NCBI RefSeq assembly: GCF_001612945.1
Contig: NZ_BDBK01000008.1
Coordinates: 248,001 to 312,000 of the forward strand
Reading direction: 5' to 3'
DNA: 64,000 bases
Source of the DNA: Nocardia inohanensis NBRC 100128
Lineage (GTDB): Bacteria > Actinomycetota > Actinomycetes > Mycobacteriales > Mycobacteriaceae
Shown here one piece after another: positions 1 through 7,627 of the stretch (positions within the stretch are counted from its first letter, which is position 1; the number at the start of each line of letters is the position of its first letter). Below the pieces are notes generated by a model. It was not told the DNA's origin, searched no databases, and saw nothing but the letters and a program-made list of their open reading frames with translations. The position numbers and the translations under genes are program-made.

Positions 1-15
1 CGTTCCTGACCCCGC

Positions 16-915
16 CTAGGCGCGGGGGCGTTTGTCGGTGGCTTCGGGTTCGAAAGCGTTCTCGCCCACCTCTTTCGGGTTCATGATGTGGGTGATGAAG
101 AGGCGGGCGGCGGGGGTGGGGGTGCGGGTGGTGACGGCGTGCCAGGGGCGGGTCAGGGGGGTGCCTTCGAGGGGGATGACCTCGAGGCGGTGGGCGGAGA
201 GGTCGGTTTCGATGGCGTCGGAGTGGATGAGGGTGATGCCGAGGCCCTCGCGGGCGGCGGCGAGGGCGGCGCCGTGGGTGCCGAGAGTGAGGGTGGGCGG
301 GCGGATTTGGAGGCGGTCGAACAGGGCCAGGGTGGTGTCGCGGGTGCCGGAGCCGGTGCCGCGCAGTAGCCAGGTGGCTTCGAAGGGGTCGGGCCAGCGG
401 TTGGGGGCGCCGACCACGACCAGTTGGCTGGGGCGGCGGGCGCGGGTGACCAGGCCGGTGTCGCGGGGTGGGCGGCCGGCGACGACGAGATCTGTTTCGT
501 GGTGGGTCAATTCGAGGAACAGGACGTCGCGGGGCTGGATGGAGAGGCCGAGTTCGATATCGGGGTAGCGGGTTCGGAAGGACGCCAGCAGGCGCAGGAG
601 TACGTACTCGCCGGCGGTGGCCACTACCCCGATGCGCAGGCGGCCGGTTTCGGCCTCGCGCACCGCGGCGTGCGCTTCCTTCATCAAGCCGAGGATGCTG
701 CGGCAGTAGTCGGCGTATACCCGGCCCGCTTCGGTGAGGGCGATACCGCGCCCGGATTTGGCGATCAGTTTGGCGCCCAGCTGTTTTTCGATGTGCGCCA
801 CGGCCGCTGAAGCCGCGGCTTCGGTGATGTGCAACTGTGCGGCCGCACGGCGAATGCTGGAGTGGCGGGCTACGGCGAGGAAAGTTTCCATGCGGACCGC
901 GCTCACCGTACCCAT
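16..915 (-). CDS. cbbR: LysR-family regulator, probable CbbR of the Calvin operon
   Basis: This 299-residue protein has an N-terminal winged helix-turn-helix (about residues 8-67, with the run AAAQLHITEAAASAAVAHIE) followed by a periplasmic-binding-like effector domain beginning near GRLRIGVVATAGE. That is the LysR layout at the usual length. It is transcribed away from the RuBisCO operon with about 120 bp between them, the standard arrangement for CbbR, which activates cbb genes in response to metabolites such as NADPH or RuBP in other bacteria. I start it at the ATG at 913-915. An in-frame ATG lies further upstream (1006-1008), but it would run through the cbb promoter region. The role is inferred from position. 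Its effector cannot be read from sequence. Confidence 0.85.
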   Translation of the reverse strand: MGTVSAVRMETFLAVARHSSIRRAAAQLHITEAAASAAVAHIEKQLGAKLIAKSGRGIALTEAGRVYADYCRSILGLMKEAHAAVREAETGRLRIGVVATAGEYVLLRLLASFRTRYPDIELGLSIQPRDVLFLELTHHETDLVVAGRPPRDTGLVTRARRPSQLVVVGAPNRWPDPFEATWLLRGTGSGTRDTTLALFDRLQIRPPTLTLGTHGAALAAAREGLGITLIHSDAIETDLSAHRLEVIPLEGTPLTRPWHAVTTRTPTPAARLFITHIMNPKEVGENAFEPEATDKRPRA

Positions 916-962
916 CTTCAGACGGTAGCAAACTCCACTAAACGGTTGAGGGAGACCAGGAA

Positions 963-984
963 TTATCCAATTGTTTGTGGTTAA
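963..984. promoter_or_regulatory. Candidate CbbR operator in the cbbR-cbbL intergenic region
   Basis: An imperfect dyad, TTATCCAA then TTGTGGTTAA around a short centre, is the most AT-rich stretch between the divergent genes. LysR regulators usually bind interrupted dyads of T-N11-A type in such a place. The assignment is by position and symmetry only. Confidence 0.35.
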
Positions 985-1039
985 CGCCCCCGTCATCCTT
1001 GGAATCACTAGTCGCCCAACCCGCTTCGCAGGAGGAATG

Positions 1040-2494
1040 ATGGCTGGAGCTTCCGATGATCAGGATGGGCGCGGCCGGTGGGATCCGGGTGTGCAGACCT
1101 ATGCCTCGATGGGATACTACGCCCCGGACTATCAGCCCAAGGACACCGATGTGCTCGCCGTGTTCCGGGTGACGCCGCAGAAAGGCGTCGATCCGGTGGA
1201 GGCGTCCGCGGCGGTGGCGGGCGAATCCTCCACGGCCACGTGGACGGTGGTGTGGACCGACCGGCTCACCGCGCACAACCGCTACCAGGGCAAGTGCTAC
1301 CGGGTGGACGAGGTGCCGGGCCGGCCGGGCGAGTACTTCGCCTACGTCGCGTACGATCTGGACCTCTTCGAGGAAGGGTCGATCACCAATCTGACCTCCT
1401 CGGTGATCGGCAATGTATTCGGCTTCAAGCCGTTGCAGGCATTGCGCCTGGAGGACATGCGAATTCCCGTTGCATACGTGAAGACCTTTCAGGGTCCACC
1501 GCACGGAATCGTTATGGAACGGGAATATCTGAACAAATACGGCCGGCCGATGCTCGGCGCGACGGTGAAACCGAAACTGGGCTTGTCGGCACGCAACTAC
1601 GGCCGCGTCGTATACGAAGCCTGTAAGGGCGGACTCGATTTCACCAAGGACGACGAGAACATCAACTCGCAGCCGTTCATGCGCTGGCGGGATCGCTATC
1701 TGTTCGCTATGGAGGGCGTCAACCGCGCTATCGCGGAAACCGGTGAGATGAAGGGGCATTACCTCAATGTCACCGCCGGCGATATGGAGGACATGTACGA
1801 GCGCGCCGAGTTCGCCAAATCGCTGGGCAGCGTGATCATCATGATGGATCTGACGGTCGGCTACACCGCCATGCAGTCCATGTCCAAGTGGGCGCGCAAG
1901 AACGGCATGCTGCTGCACCTGCACCGCGCCGGGCACTCCACCTACACCAGGCAGAAGACCCACGGCGTGAGCTTCCGGGTGCTGGCCAAGTGGTGCCGGT
2001 TGATCGGCGTGGATCACCTGCACGCGGGCACGGTGATCGGCAAGCTCGAGGGCGACCCGCACACGGTCAAGGGCTTCTATGACACGTTGCGCGACAACCA
2101 CATTCCGATGAATCCGCAGAACGGCATCTTCTTCGATCAGGAGTGGGCGAGCCTGCCCGGCGTCATGCCGGTGGCCTCGGGCGGCATCCACGCCGGGCAG
2201 ATGCATCAGTTGCTGGATCTCTTCGGCGACGACGCCATCCTCCAGTTCGGCGGCGGCACCATCGGCCATCCGATGGGTATCGCGGCGGGCGCGGAAGCCA
2301 ACCGCGTCGCCCTCGAAGCAGTCGTCAAGGCGCGCAACGAAGGTCGCGATCTGCTCAAGGAAGGCCCGGACGCGCTGCGCCGCGCCGCCGAGATCTGCCG
2401 CCCGCTGAAGGTCGCCCTCGATGTCTGGGGTGATGTCACCTTCGACTACACCTCCACCGACGCCCCCGACGCCGTCCCCACGGCCACCCGCTGA
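1040..2494 (+). CDS. cbbL: RuBisCO large subunit, red-type form I
   Basis: Ribulose-1,5-bisphosphate carboxylase/oxygenase large chain of 484 residues, which fixes CO2 onto RuBP. The catalytic lysine lies in the run VKPKLGLS (K177). The carbamylated lysine with its metal ligands lies in GLDFTKDDEN (K203, D205, E206). The active-site histidines are in LLHLHRAGHS and the loop 6 lysine is in GKLEG. The RAGHSTYTRQKTHG form of the histidine region, and a cbbX gene nearby, mark it as red-type (form IC/ID). All the key residues I could place are present, so it should be active rather than a form IV RuBisCO-like protein. A strong AGGAGG lies at 1030-1035. ATGs at 1037 and 1040 are both possible, and I use the second for better spacing. 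It is the first gene of the cbbLSX-FBPase-PRK operon. Confidence 0.97.
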   Translation: MAGASDDQDGRGRWDPGVQTYASMGYYAPDYQPKDTDVLAVFRVTPQKGVDPVEASAAVAGESSTATWTVVWTDRLTAHNRYQGKCYRVDEVPGRPGEYFAYVAYDLDLFEEGSITNLTSSVIGNVFGFKPLQALRLEDMRIPVAYVKTFQGPPHGIVMEREYLNKYGRPMLGATVKPKLGLSARNYGRVVYEACKGGLDFTKDDENINSQPFMRWRDRYLFAMEGVNRAIAETGEMKGHYLNVTAGDMEDMYERAEFAKSLGSVIIMMDLTVGYTAMQSMSKWARKNGMLLHLHRAGHSTYTRQKTHGVSFRVLAKWCRLIGVDHLHAGTVIGKLEGDPHTVKGFYDTLRDNHIPMNPQNGIFFDQEWASLPGVMPVASGGIHAGQMHQLLDLFGDDAILQFGGGTIGHPMGIAAGAEANRVALEAVVKARNEGRDLLKEGPDALRRAAEICRPLKVALDVWGDVTFDYTSTDAPDAVPTATR

Positions 2495-2510
2495 AAGCCG
2501 AGGTAAGACC

Positions 2511-2933
2511 ATGCATCTGCGTCAGGGCACCTTCTCACACCTGCCCGAACTCGACGACACCGAGATCGCCGCGCAGGTCCGCTACGCACTGCTCAACAAT
2601 TGGCCGGTCAGCATCGAGTACACCGATGATCCGCACCCGCGGAACGTGTACTGGGAGATGTGGGGCCTGCCGCTGTTCGATCTCGACGAACCCGACGGCG
2701 TGCTCGCCGAGATCAATGCCTGCCGGGCCACGTTCCCGCGCCACTACATTCGCGTGAACGCCTATGACGCCGCCTACGGGCGCCAGACCACGGCATTGAG
2801 CTTCATCGTGCAGCGCCCGGCGAACGAGCCGGGCTTCCGGTTGAACCGCTTCGACACCGACGACCGGCGTCAGCGTTACGGGTTCCACTCCTACGCCCAG
2901 GACGCCCGGCCGGGCGAAAGGTACGACGGCTGA
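2511..2933 (+). CDS. cbbS: RuBisCO small subunit, red-type
   Basis: 140-residue small subunit that caps the L8 core to form the L8S8 holoenzyme. It opens with MHLRQGTFSHLPELDDTEI and contains the conserved YWEMWGLPLFDL segment. After about residue 105 it carries the extra C-terminal stretch, with RFDTDDRRQRYGFHSYA, typical of red-type small subunits, which forms an additional hairpin in the solvent channel. The gene begins 16 bp after cbbL ends, with GAGGTAAG upstream of the ATG, so the two are almost certainly cotranscribed and made in matching amounts. Confidence 0.96.
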   Translation: MHLRQGTFSHLPELDDTEIAAQVRYALLNNWPVSIEYTDDPHPRNVYWEMWGLPLFDLDEPDGVLAEINACRATFPRHYIRVNAYDAAYGRQTTALSFIVQRPANEPGFRLNRFDTDDRRQRYGFHSYAQDARPGERYDG

Positions 2934-2959
2934 ATGTCTTTCGGTGACGGAGGTTTATT

Positions 2960-4027
2960 GTGAGCGCGGAACACCCCGCGGCAACGGACGGCCGCGGACC
3001 TGCACCCGGCCGTCCGGCGAGTGGGTTCCAGATGCATCGGCCCGGGGTCACGAGCCCCGGCCCGCTGCGCGGTACGGCCGCCGAGGGTCCCCGATCGGGG
3101 GATCCCGGGGCCGGCCACCCGGACCTGCTGCCCGACGACGCCCTGCTGGACCTATCCACGGATGTGGCGGGCAAGGACGTCGAGGACACCCTGCATCGCC
3201 TCGACGCCGAACTGGTCGGCCTCGCGAATGTGAAGCGCCGGGTGCGGGAGATCGCGGCCCTGCTCCTCATCGACCGCGCCCGTCAGCGTTTCGGCCTGCA
3301 AGCCACCCGGCCCACCATGCACATGAGCTTCACCGGCGGTCCCGGCACCGGCAAGACCACCGTGGCTCTGCGCATGGCCGAAATGCTGCACGCCCTCGGG
3401 TACATCCGTAAACCCAAGGTGCACACCGTCACCCGTGACGATCTGGTCGGTCAGTTCATCGGCCACACCGCGCCCAAGACCAAGGAAGCCCTCGCCAAAG
3501 CCGCCGGGGGCGTCCTGTTCATCGACGAGGCGTACTACCTGTTCCGGCCGGAGAACGAACGTGACTACGGGCAGGAGGTCATCGAGATCCTCTTGCAGGA
3601 GATGGAGAACGAGCGCACCAGCCTGGTGGTCATCTTCGCCGGCTACCCGGATCGGATGGAGACCTTCTTCTCCGCCAATCCGGGTCTCTCGTCGCGGGTC
3701 GCCCACCACATCGAGTTCCCCGATTACACGCACGGGGAGCTGCTGGCCATCGCCGAGCTCATGGTCGAACAGGAGAACTTCCACTTCGACGAGGCTGCGG
3801 TACAGGCGTTCTCGCACTATCTGCGGTTGCGGATGGACCGGCCGCGTTTCGCCAATGCCCGCAGCGTCCGCAACGCCCTGGACCGCTGCCGCCTGCGCCA
3901 GGCCAAGCGCCTGGTGGAACTCCAGCGGCCGGTGAGCCGAACCGATCTGATCACCCTGACGGACAGCGACGTCTACGGCAGCAGTGTGTTCGCCGATGCC
4001 CCCATCGACGAGGGGGCGTCCGGATGA
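2960..4027 (+). CDS. cbbX: CbbX, red-type RuBisCO activase (AAA+ ATPase)
   Basis: 355-residue AAA+ protein that removes inhibitory sugar phosphates from red-type RuBisCO by pulling on the large-subunit C-terminus. Walker A is GGPGTGKTT (126-134), Walker B is VLFIDEAYYL (185-194), and an arginine-finger region SSRVAHH lies near 244-250. The start is a GTG with GGAGG six bases upstream. About 70 residues precede the conserved core (which begins near VEDTLHRLDAELVGLANVK). They are rich in Pro, Gly and charged residues, look disordered, and make the protein longer than the roughly 300 residues usual for CbbX. Position right after cbbS supports the assignment. Confidence 0.94.
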   Translation: MSAEHPAATDGRGPAPGRPASGFQMHRPGVTSPGPLRGTAAEGPRSGDPGAGHPDLLPDDALLDLSTDVAGKDVEDTLHRLDAELVGLANVKRRVREIAALLLIDRARQRFGLQATRPTMHMSFTGGPGTGKTTVALRMAEMLHALGYIRKPKVHTVTRDDLVGQFIGHTAPKTKEALAKAAGGVLFIDEAYYLFRPENERDYGQEVIEILLQEMENERTSLVVIFAGYPDRMETFFSANPGLSSRVAHHIEFPDYTHGELLAIAELMVEQENFHFDEAAVQAFSHYLRLRMDRPRFANARSVRNALDRCRLRQAKRLVELQRPVSRTDLITLTDSDVYGSSVFADAPIDEGASG

Positions 4028-4042
4028 GGAAATGAGCAGGGG

Positions 4043-5119
4043 ATGCCCGAAGGATTGAAGACCCTCACCCGCTACACCATCGAGCAGGAGCATCGGCATC
4101 CCGGATCGTCCGGGGAGTTCTCGGCGCTGCTGAACGTGCTGGCCACCGCGACCAAGATCATCGCCAATCAGGTGACCAGGGGCGCGATCGTCGGGTCGCT
4201 CGGCGCGTCCGACGCGGGCAATCTGCCGATCACGGTGCACCGCAAGATGGATGCCATCGCGCACGACATCATGGTGGCCGAATCGCAGTGGACGGGTTTG
4301 CTGTGCGCGCTGGTCTCCGAGCAGCTCGCCGGATTCCACCCGGTGCCCGGCGAATACCGGCGCGGTAAGTACCTGCTCGCCTTCGATCCGCTGGACGGGT
4401 CCAGCAATATCGACGTGAACCTGCCCGTGGGAACGATTTTCAGTGTGCTGCGCGCGCCCGAGGACGGGGGTGAGGCGGGCGCGGCGGACTTCCTGCAACC
4501 GGGGGTGCAGCAGGTGTGCGCGGGCTTCACCCTGTACGGGCCCGCGACCATGCTGGTACTCACCACCGGCAACGGCGTGGACGGGTTCACCCTGGACCGG
4601 GAGGTCGGCGCATTCGTGCTCACCCATCCGCGCATGCGAATCCCCGAGGACACTTCGGGATTCGCCATCAACGCGGCCAATGAGCGCTTCTGGGAACGAC
4701 CGGTGCGCCGCTACGTCCACGAATGCCTGGAGGGCGTCGAGGGGCCGCGCGGACGGGATTTCAATATGCGCTGGGTCGCGTCCTTGGTCGCCGACACCTT
4801 CCACATCCTCACCCGCGGCGGCCTCTACATGTACCCGCGCGACACCCGGCATCCGGCACGTCCGGGCCGGGTGTCGCTGCTGTACGGCGCGAATCCGATC
4901 GCCTTCGTGGTGGAACAGGCCGGGGGAGCGGCCATCACCGGTCACGAGCGCGTGCTGGATGTGAAACCCGAGGAACTGCATCAGCGGATTCCGTTCATCT
5001 TCGGATCCCGCAACGAGGTCGAGCGCATCGAGCGCTATCACCGCCACCCCGACGAAGGCCCGAGCTTCGACGCCTCGCTGTTCGGGTCGCGGTCGCTGTT
5101 CCGTTCGGCGGGGCACTGA
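4043..5119 (+). CDS. cbbF: Class I fructose-1,6-bisphosphatase of the Calvin cycle
   Basis: 358-residue phosphatase that converts fructose-1,6-bisphosphate to fructose-6-phosphate in the regenerative phase of the Calvin cycle. The signature FDPLDGSSNID (114-124) carries metal-binding aspartates, and the substrate-binding region LYMYPRDTRHPARPGRVSLLYGANPIAFV lies near residues 257-285. The usual acidic pair SEE is SEQ here (residues 92-94); the first glutamate is kept. It starts 15 bp after cbbX within the operon. Actinobacteria generally use class II (GlpX) FBPase for gluconeogenesis, so a class I enzyme in this operon fits a dedicated autotrophic role. Confidence 0.93.
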   Translation: MPEGLKTLTRYTIEQEHRHPGSSGEFSALLNVLATATKIIANQVTRGAIVGSLGASDAGNLPITVHRKMDAIAHDIMVAESQWTGLLCALVSEQLAGFHPVPGEYRRGKYLLAFDPLDGSSNIDVNLPVGTIFSVLRAPEDGGEAGAADFLQPGVQQVCAGFTLYGPATMLVLTTGNGVDGFTLDREVGAFVLTHPRMRIPEDTSGFAINAANERFWERPVRRYVHECLEGVEGPRGRDFNMRWVASLVADTFHILTRGGLYMYPRDTRHPARPGRVSLLYGANPIAFVVEQAGGAAITGHERVLDVKPEELHQRIPFIFGSRNEVERIERYHRHPDEGPSFDASLFGSRSLFRSAGH

Positions 5120-5164
5120 GTTCGCGGTTCACCAGAACCGTTGTCCGGCAATCCAGGAGGTGCC

Positions 5165-6043
5165 ATGTCGGTCAAACATCCCGTGGTCGCGATCACCGGG
5201 TCATCCGGTGCGGGAACGACCAGCGTCACGCGGACCTTCCAGGAGATATTCCGCCGCGAAGGCATCAATGCGGCCATCGTGGAAGGGGATTCGTTCCACC
5301 GCTTCGACCGCAACGAGATGAAGCTGGCCATGGCCGAGGCCGAACAGCAACGCAACCTGACCTTCTCGCATTTCGGGCCGGAGGCGAATCTGCTGGCCGA
5401 ACTCGAAACTCTGTTCCGCGATTACGGGGAGACCGGGGTGGGTGCGGTGCGCAGGTACCTGCACGACGACGAGGAGGCCAAACCCTACGGACAACCGGCC
5501 GGCACTTTCACGCCGTGGGAGGAATTGTCACCGGGTTCGGATCTGCTGTTCTACGAGGGGCTGCACGGCGCCGCGACCAGCGGTGATATCGATGTGGCCC
5601 GGCATGCGGATCTGCTCGTGGGCGTGGTGCCGATCGTCAATCTGGAATGGATTCAGAAGGTGCACCGCGACCGCAACGAACGCGGCTACGACGATGAAGC
5701 CATCATCGATACGATTCTGCGGCGCATGCCCGACTACGTGAAGTACATCTGCCCGCAGTTCTCGCGCACCTACGTGAATTTCCAGCGGGTGCCGACCGTG
5801 GACACTTCGAATCCCTTTACCGCGCGCACCATTCCGACCGCCGACGAGAGTTTCGTGGTGATCCGGTTCGCCGATCCGAAGGTGATCGACTTTCCGTATC
5901 TGCTGTCCATGCTGCACGATTCGTTCATGTCACGGCCCAATTCGATCGTGGTGCCGGGCGGCAAGATGGACCTGGCCATGCAGCTCATCTTCACGCCGCT
6001 GATCCTGCGCCTGATGGACAAGCGGCCGAAGCGTTTGCGCTGA
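5165..6043 (+). CDS. cbbP: Phosphoribulokinase
   Basis: 292-residue bacterial-type phosphoribulokinase. It phosphorylates ribulose-5-phosphate with ATP to give RuBP, the RuBisCO substrate, so RuBisCO and PRK together make a Calvin cycle possible. The P-loop is GSSGAGTTS (12-20), the form seen in proteobacterial octameric PRKs. EGDSFHRFDR follows at 40-49, with D42 in the place of the catalytic base. AGGAGG sits four bases before the ATG at 5165. It is the last gene of the operon; a strong hairpin follows nine bases after its stop. Confidence 0.95.
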   Translation: MSVKHPVVAITGSSGAGTTSVTRTFQEIFRREGINAAIVEGDSFHRFDRNEMKLAMAEAEQQRNLTFSHFGPEANLLAELETLFRDYGETGVGAVRRYLHDDEEAKPYGQPAGTFTPWEELSPGSDLLFYEGLHGAATSGDIDVARHADLLVGVVPIVNLEWIQKVHRDRNERGYDDEAIIDTILRRMPDYVKYICPQFSRTYVNFQRVPTVDTSNPFTARTIPTADESFVVIRFADPKVIDFPYLLSMLHDSFMSRPNSIVVPGGKMDLAMQLIFTPLILRLMDKRPKRLR

Positions 6044-6051
6044 AACGAGAA

Positions 6052-6083
6052 ACCGGCGGCCGTCTCGGAAGACGACCGCCGGT
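6052..6083. terminator. Hairpin terminator between the cbb operon and the HdeD-like gene
   Basis: A 13-bp stem (ACCGGCGGCCGTC against GACGACCGCCGGT, one G-U pair) with a six-base loop TCGGAA. It lies between two convergent genes and can serve both. No clear T-run follows, as is common in high-GC actinobacteria. Confidence 0.8.
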
Positions 6084-6102
6084 GTATCGGTTCGGGTGCT
6101 GC

Positions 6103-6705
6103 TCAGAGGCCCCTCGGCACGGCCTTCGAGCCGCTCTTGACCTGGAACGCGCTGACGATCTCCATAATGCCCAGGAAGATCAACCACCAGCCCGCCACCA
6201 GGGTCAGGGTCAGAATGGAGGTGAACGGCACCGCAATCAGCCAGCCGCCACCGATGATCAGCACGATGCCGAAGAAGATCGCCCAGCCGCGCCCCGGCAC
6301 ACCGTCCGCCGACAGGCCGACGATCAGCGAGGAAACGCCACGGAAGATCCAGCTGATGCCGATCCAGATGGCAAGCAGCAGAACGGCTGTCGCCTCACCC
6401 TGGTCCCGCCAATCGTGGAAGCACAGAAAGCCCAGGATCAGCGACAGAATGGCGCTGACGAAGGACAGGATCCGCATACCGGCGCTGATATGCACGCCGA
6501 ATGCCGCGATGAGCTGGAAAACACCGGACACGATCAGGTAGACGCCGAACAGCACGCCCGCCACCAGCAGGGTCTTGCCCGGCCAGGCCAGGACCAGAAT
6601 GCCCAGCACCACCGAGAGGATGCCGGTCAATAGAATCGACTGCCACGCACTGCGGGCCAGGGCGTGCACCGGCCCTTCGGAAACTTCCTCTTTGCTGGTT
6701 GTCAT
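6103..6705 (-). CDS. HdeD/DUF308-family membrane protein
   Basis: 200-residue polytopic membrane protein with about six hydrophobic segments, beginning near residue 20 (SILLTGILSVVLGILVLAWPG) and ending at AFQVKSG. The repeated pattern of paired helices and the motif VLAWPGKT are typical of the HdeD/DUF308 family, named after an acid-resistance protein of Escherichia coli. In actinobacteria its function is unknown. The upstream DUF1275 gene is on the same strand 85 bp away. Nothing in the sequence links it to the cbb operon it converges with. Confidence 0.8.
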   Translation of the reverse strand: MTTSKEEVSEGPVHALARSAWQSILLTGILSVVLGILVLAWPGKTLLVAGVLFGVYLIVSGVFQLIAAFGVHISAGMRILSFVSAILSLILGFLCFHDWRDQGEATAVLLLAIWIGISWIFRGVSSLIVGLSADGVPGRGWAIFFGIVLIIGGGWLIAVPFTSILTLTLVAGWWLIFLGIMEIVSAFQVKSGSKAVPRGL

Positions 6706-6790
6706 GATCGACAGAGTAAGCCGACGTCAGACCGTATTGCGGTTTATTTGCGAGGTGTTGCGCGGCTGTGATCACCGGCGCATTTCGCCG

Positions 6791-7513
6791 CTATTCGACC
6801 TCGACCGCTTCCCGTTTGATCTGCCGTTTCACCCAGCGGATATCCGCCCGCCAGGTATAGGCCGCGACCAGCGCCGATCCCAATGCGGCGGCGCCGAGCA
6901 TGTTCTCGCCATCGACAACGAGACTGACCAGGCCGCCGAAGAGCGCGCCGAGTGCGAACGAGAAATATTGCAGCCCATATCCGGCCCAATCGCGGATCGT
7001 GCCGCCACCGAAGAGGTGGCGTTCGATGCCCTGGGCCAGTTTCACCAGGGTGCCCGTCACATAACTGACCGGGATGGAGACCTCGCCGTTCTTCACGAAC
7101 GAGGTGTTCAGCGCGCCCATGCCGAAGGCCACCAGCAGAATCGGCGCCAGGCCGATGCTCTTTTCGCCCAGCGAGATATCCACCAGCGAGGCGAGGATCA
7201 ATGCCACGGTAGCCAGCACGGTCGCGCCGTGCGGATGGTTGGTCCACCAATACCGCCGGCACATCGACGCCACGAAAACACCCGCCAGGAAGCAGACGAT
7301 GATGGCGGCGGCGCCGAGTGCGAGGGTGTGGTCGCCGGTGAAGTTGCCGATGATCGCCCGCTCGGTATTGCCGGTCATGAAGGTGACGAAATAGCCGATG
7401 GAATGGACGTAGGCGGCGGCGCCGACAAAGCCCGCGAGCACCGACAACACCGCGGACAGCCGCATTTCCAGGTCCCAGAAGGGCGCTCGTGAATCGTCCT
7501 TGGCCGGATGCAT
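6791..7513 (-). CDS. DUF1275 (YoaK-like) membrane protein
   Basis: 240-residue membrane protein with about six hydrophobic helices. FVTFMTGNTERAIIG and NTSFVKNGEVSIPVSYVTGTLVKLAQGIE match the conserved TGN and YVTGTL motifs of the DUF1275/YoaK family. No biochemical function is established for this family. The C-terminus is charged (RWVKRQIKREAVEVE) and probably cytoplasmic. It may share a transcript with the HdeD-like gene downstream. Confidence 0.8.
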   Translation of the reverse strand: MHPAKDDSRAPFWDLEMRLSAVLSVLAGFVGAAAYVHSIGYFVTFMTGNTERAIIGNFTGDHTLALGAAAIIVCFLAGVFVASMCRRYWWTNHPHGATVLATVALILASLVDISLGEKSIGLAPILLVAFGMGALNTSFVKNGEVSIPVSYVTGTLVKLAQGIERHLFGGGTIRDWAGYGLQYFSFALGALFGGLVSLVVDGENMLGAAALGSALVAAYTWRADIRWVKRQIKREAVEVE

Positions 7514-7580
7514 GGCAACAGGCTAGCAACCTTCACATGAGGAGAAGCTGAGCCCGAGCGTGCGGTACAGTGCTGATGTT

Positions 7581-7601
7581 AACCGGAATTCTCATCCGGT
7601 T
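7581..7601. promoter_or_regulatory. Inverted repeat upstream of the thiolase gene
   Basis: AACCGGA and TCCGGTT are separated by seven bases, 27 bp before the thiolase start codon. The length and spacing suit a dimeric repressor such as TetR. It does not match the KstR pattern. No regulator gene adjoins it, so the binding protein is unknown. Confidence 0.35.
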
Positions 7602-7627
7602 GAGCAGGGAACGAACAAGGAGCTGCC

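Noticed and set aside
938..2512. Long open frame antisense to the RuBisCO large subunit gene
   Set aside because: It mirrors codon bias of cbbL on the opposite strand, has no recognisable domain, and would cover the cbb promoter.
3152..5116. 654-codon open frame antisense to cbbX and FBPase
   Set aside because: Composition is His/Val/Gly-rich without any motif, as expected for the complementary strand of high-GC genes.
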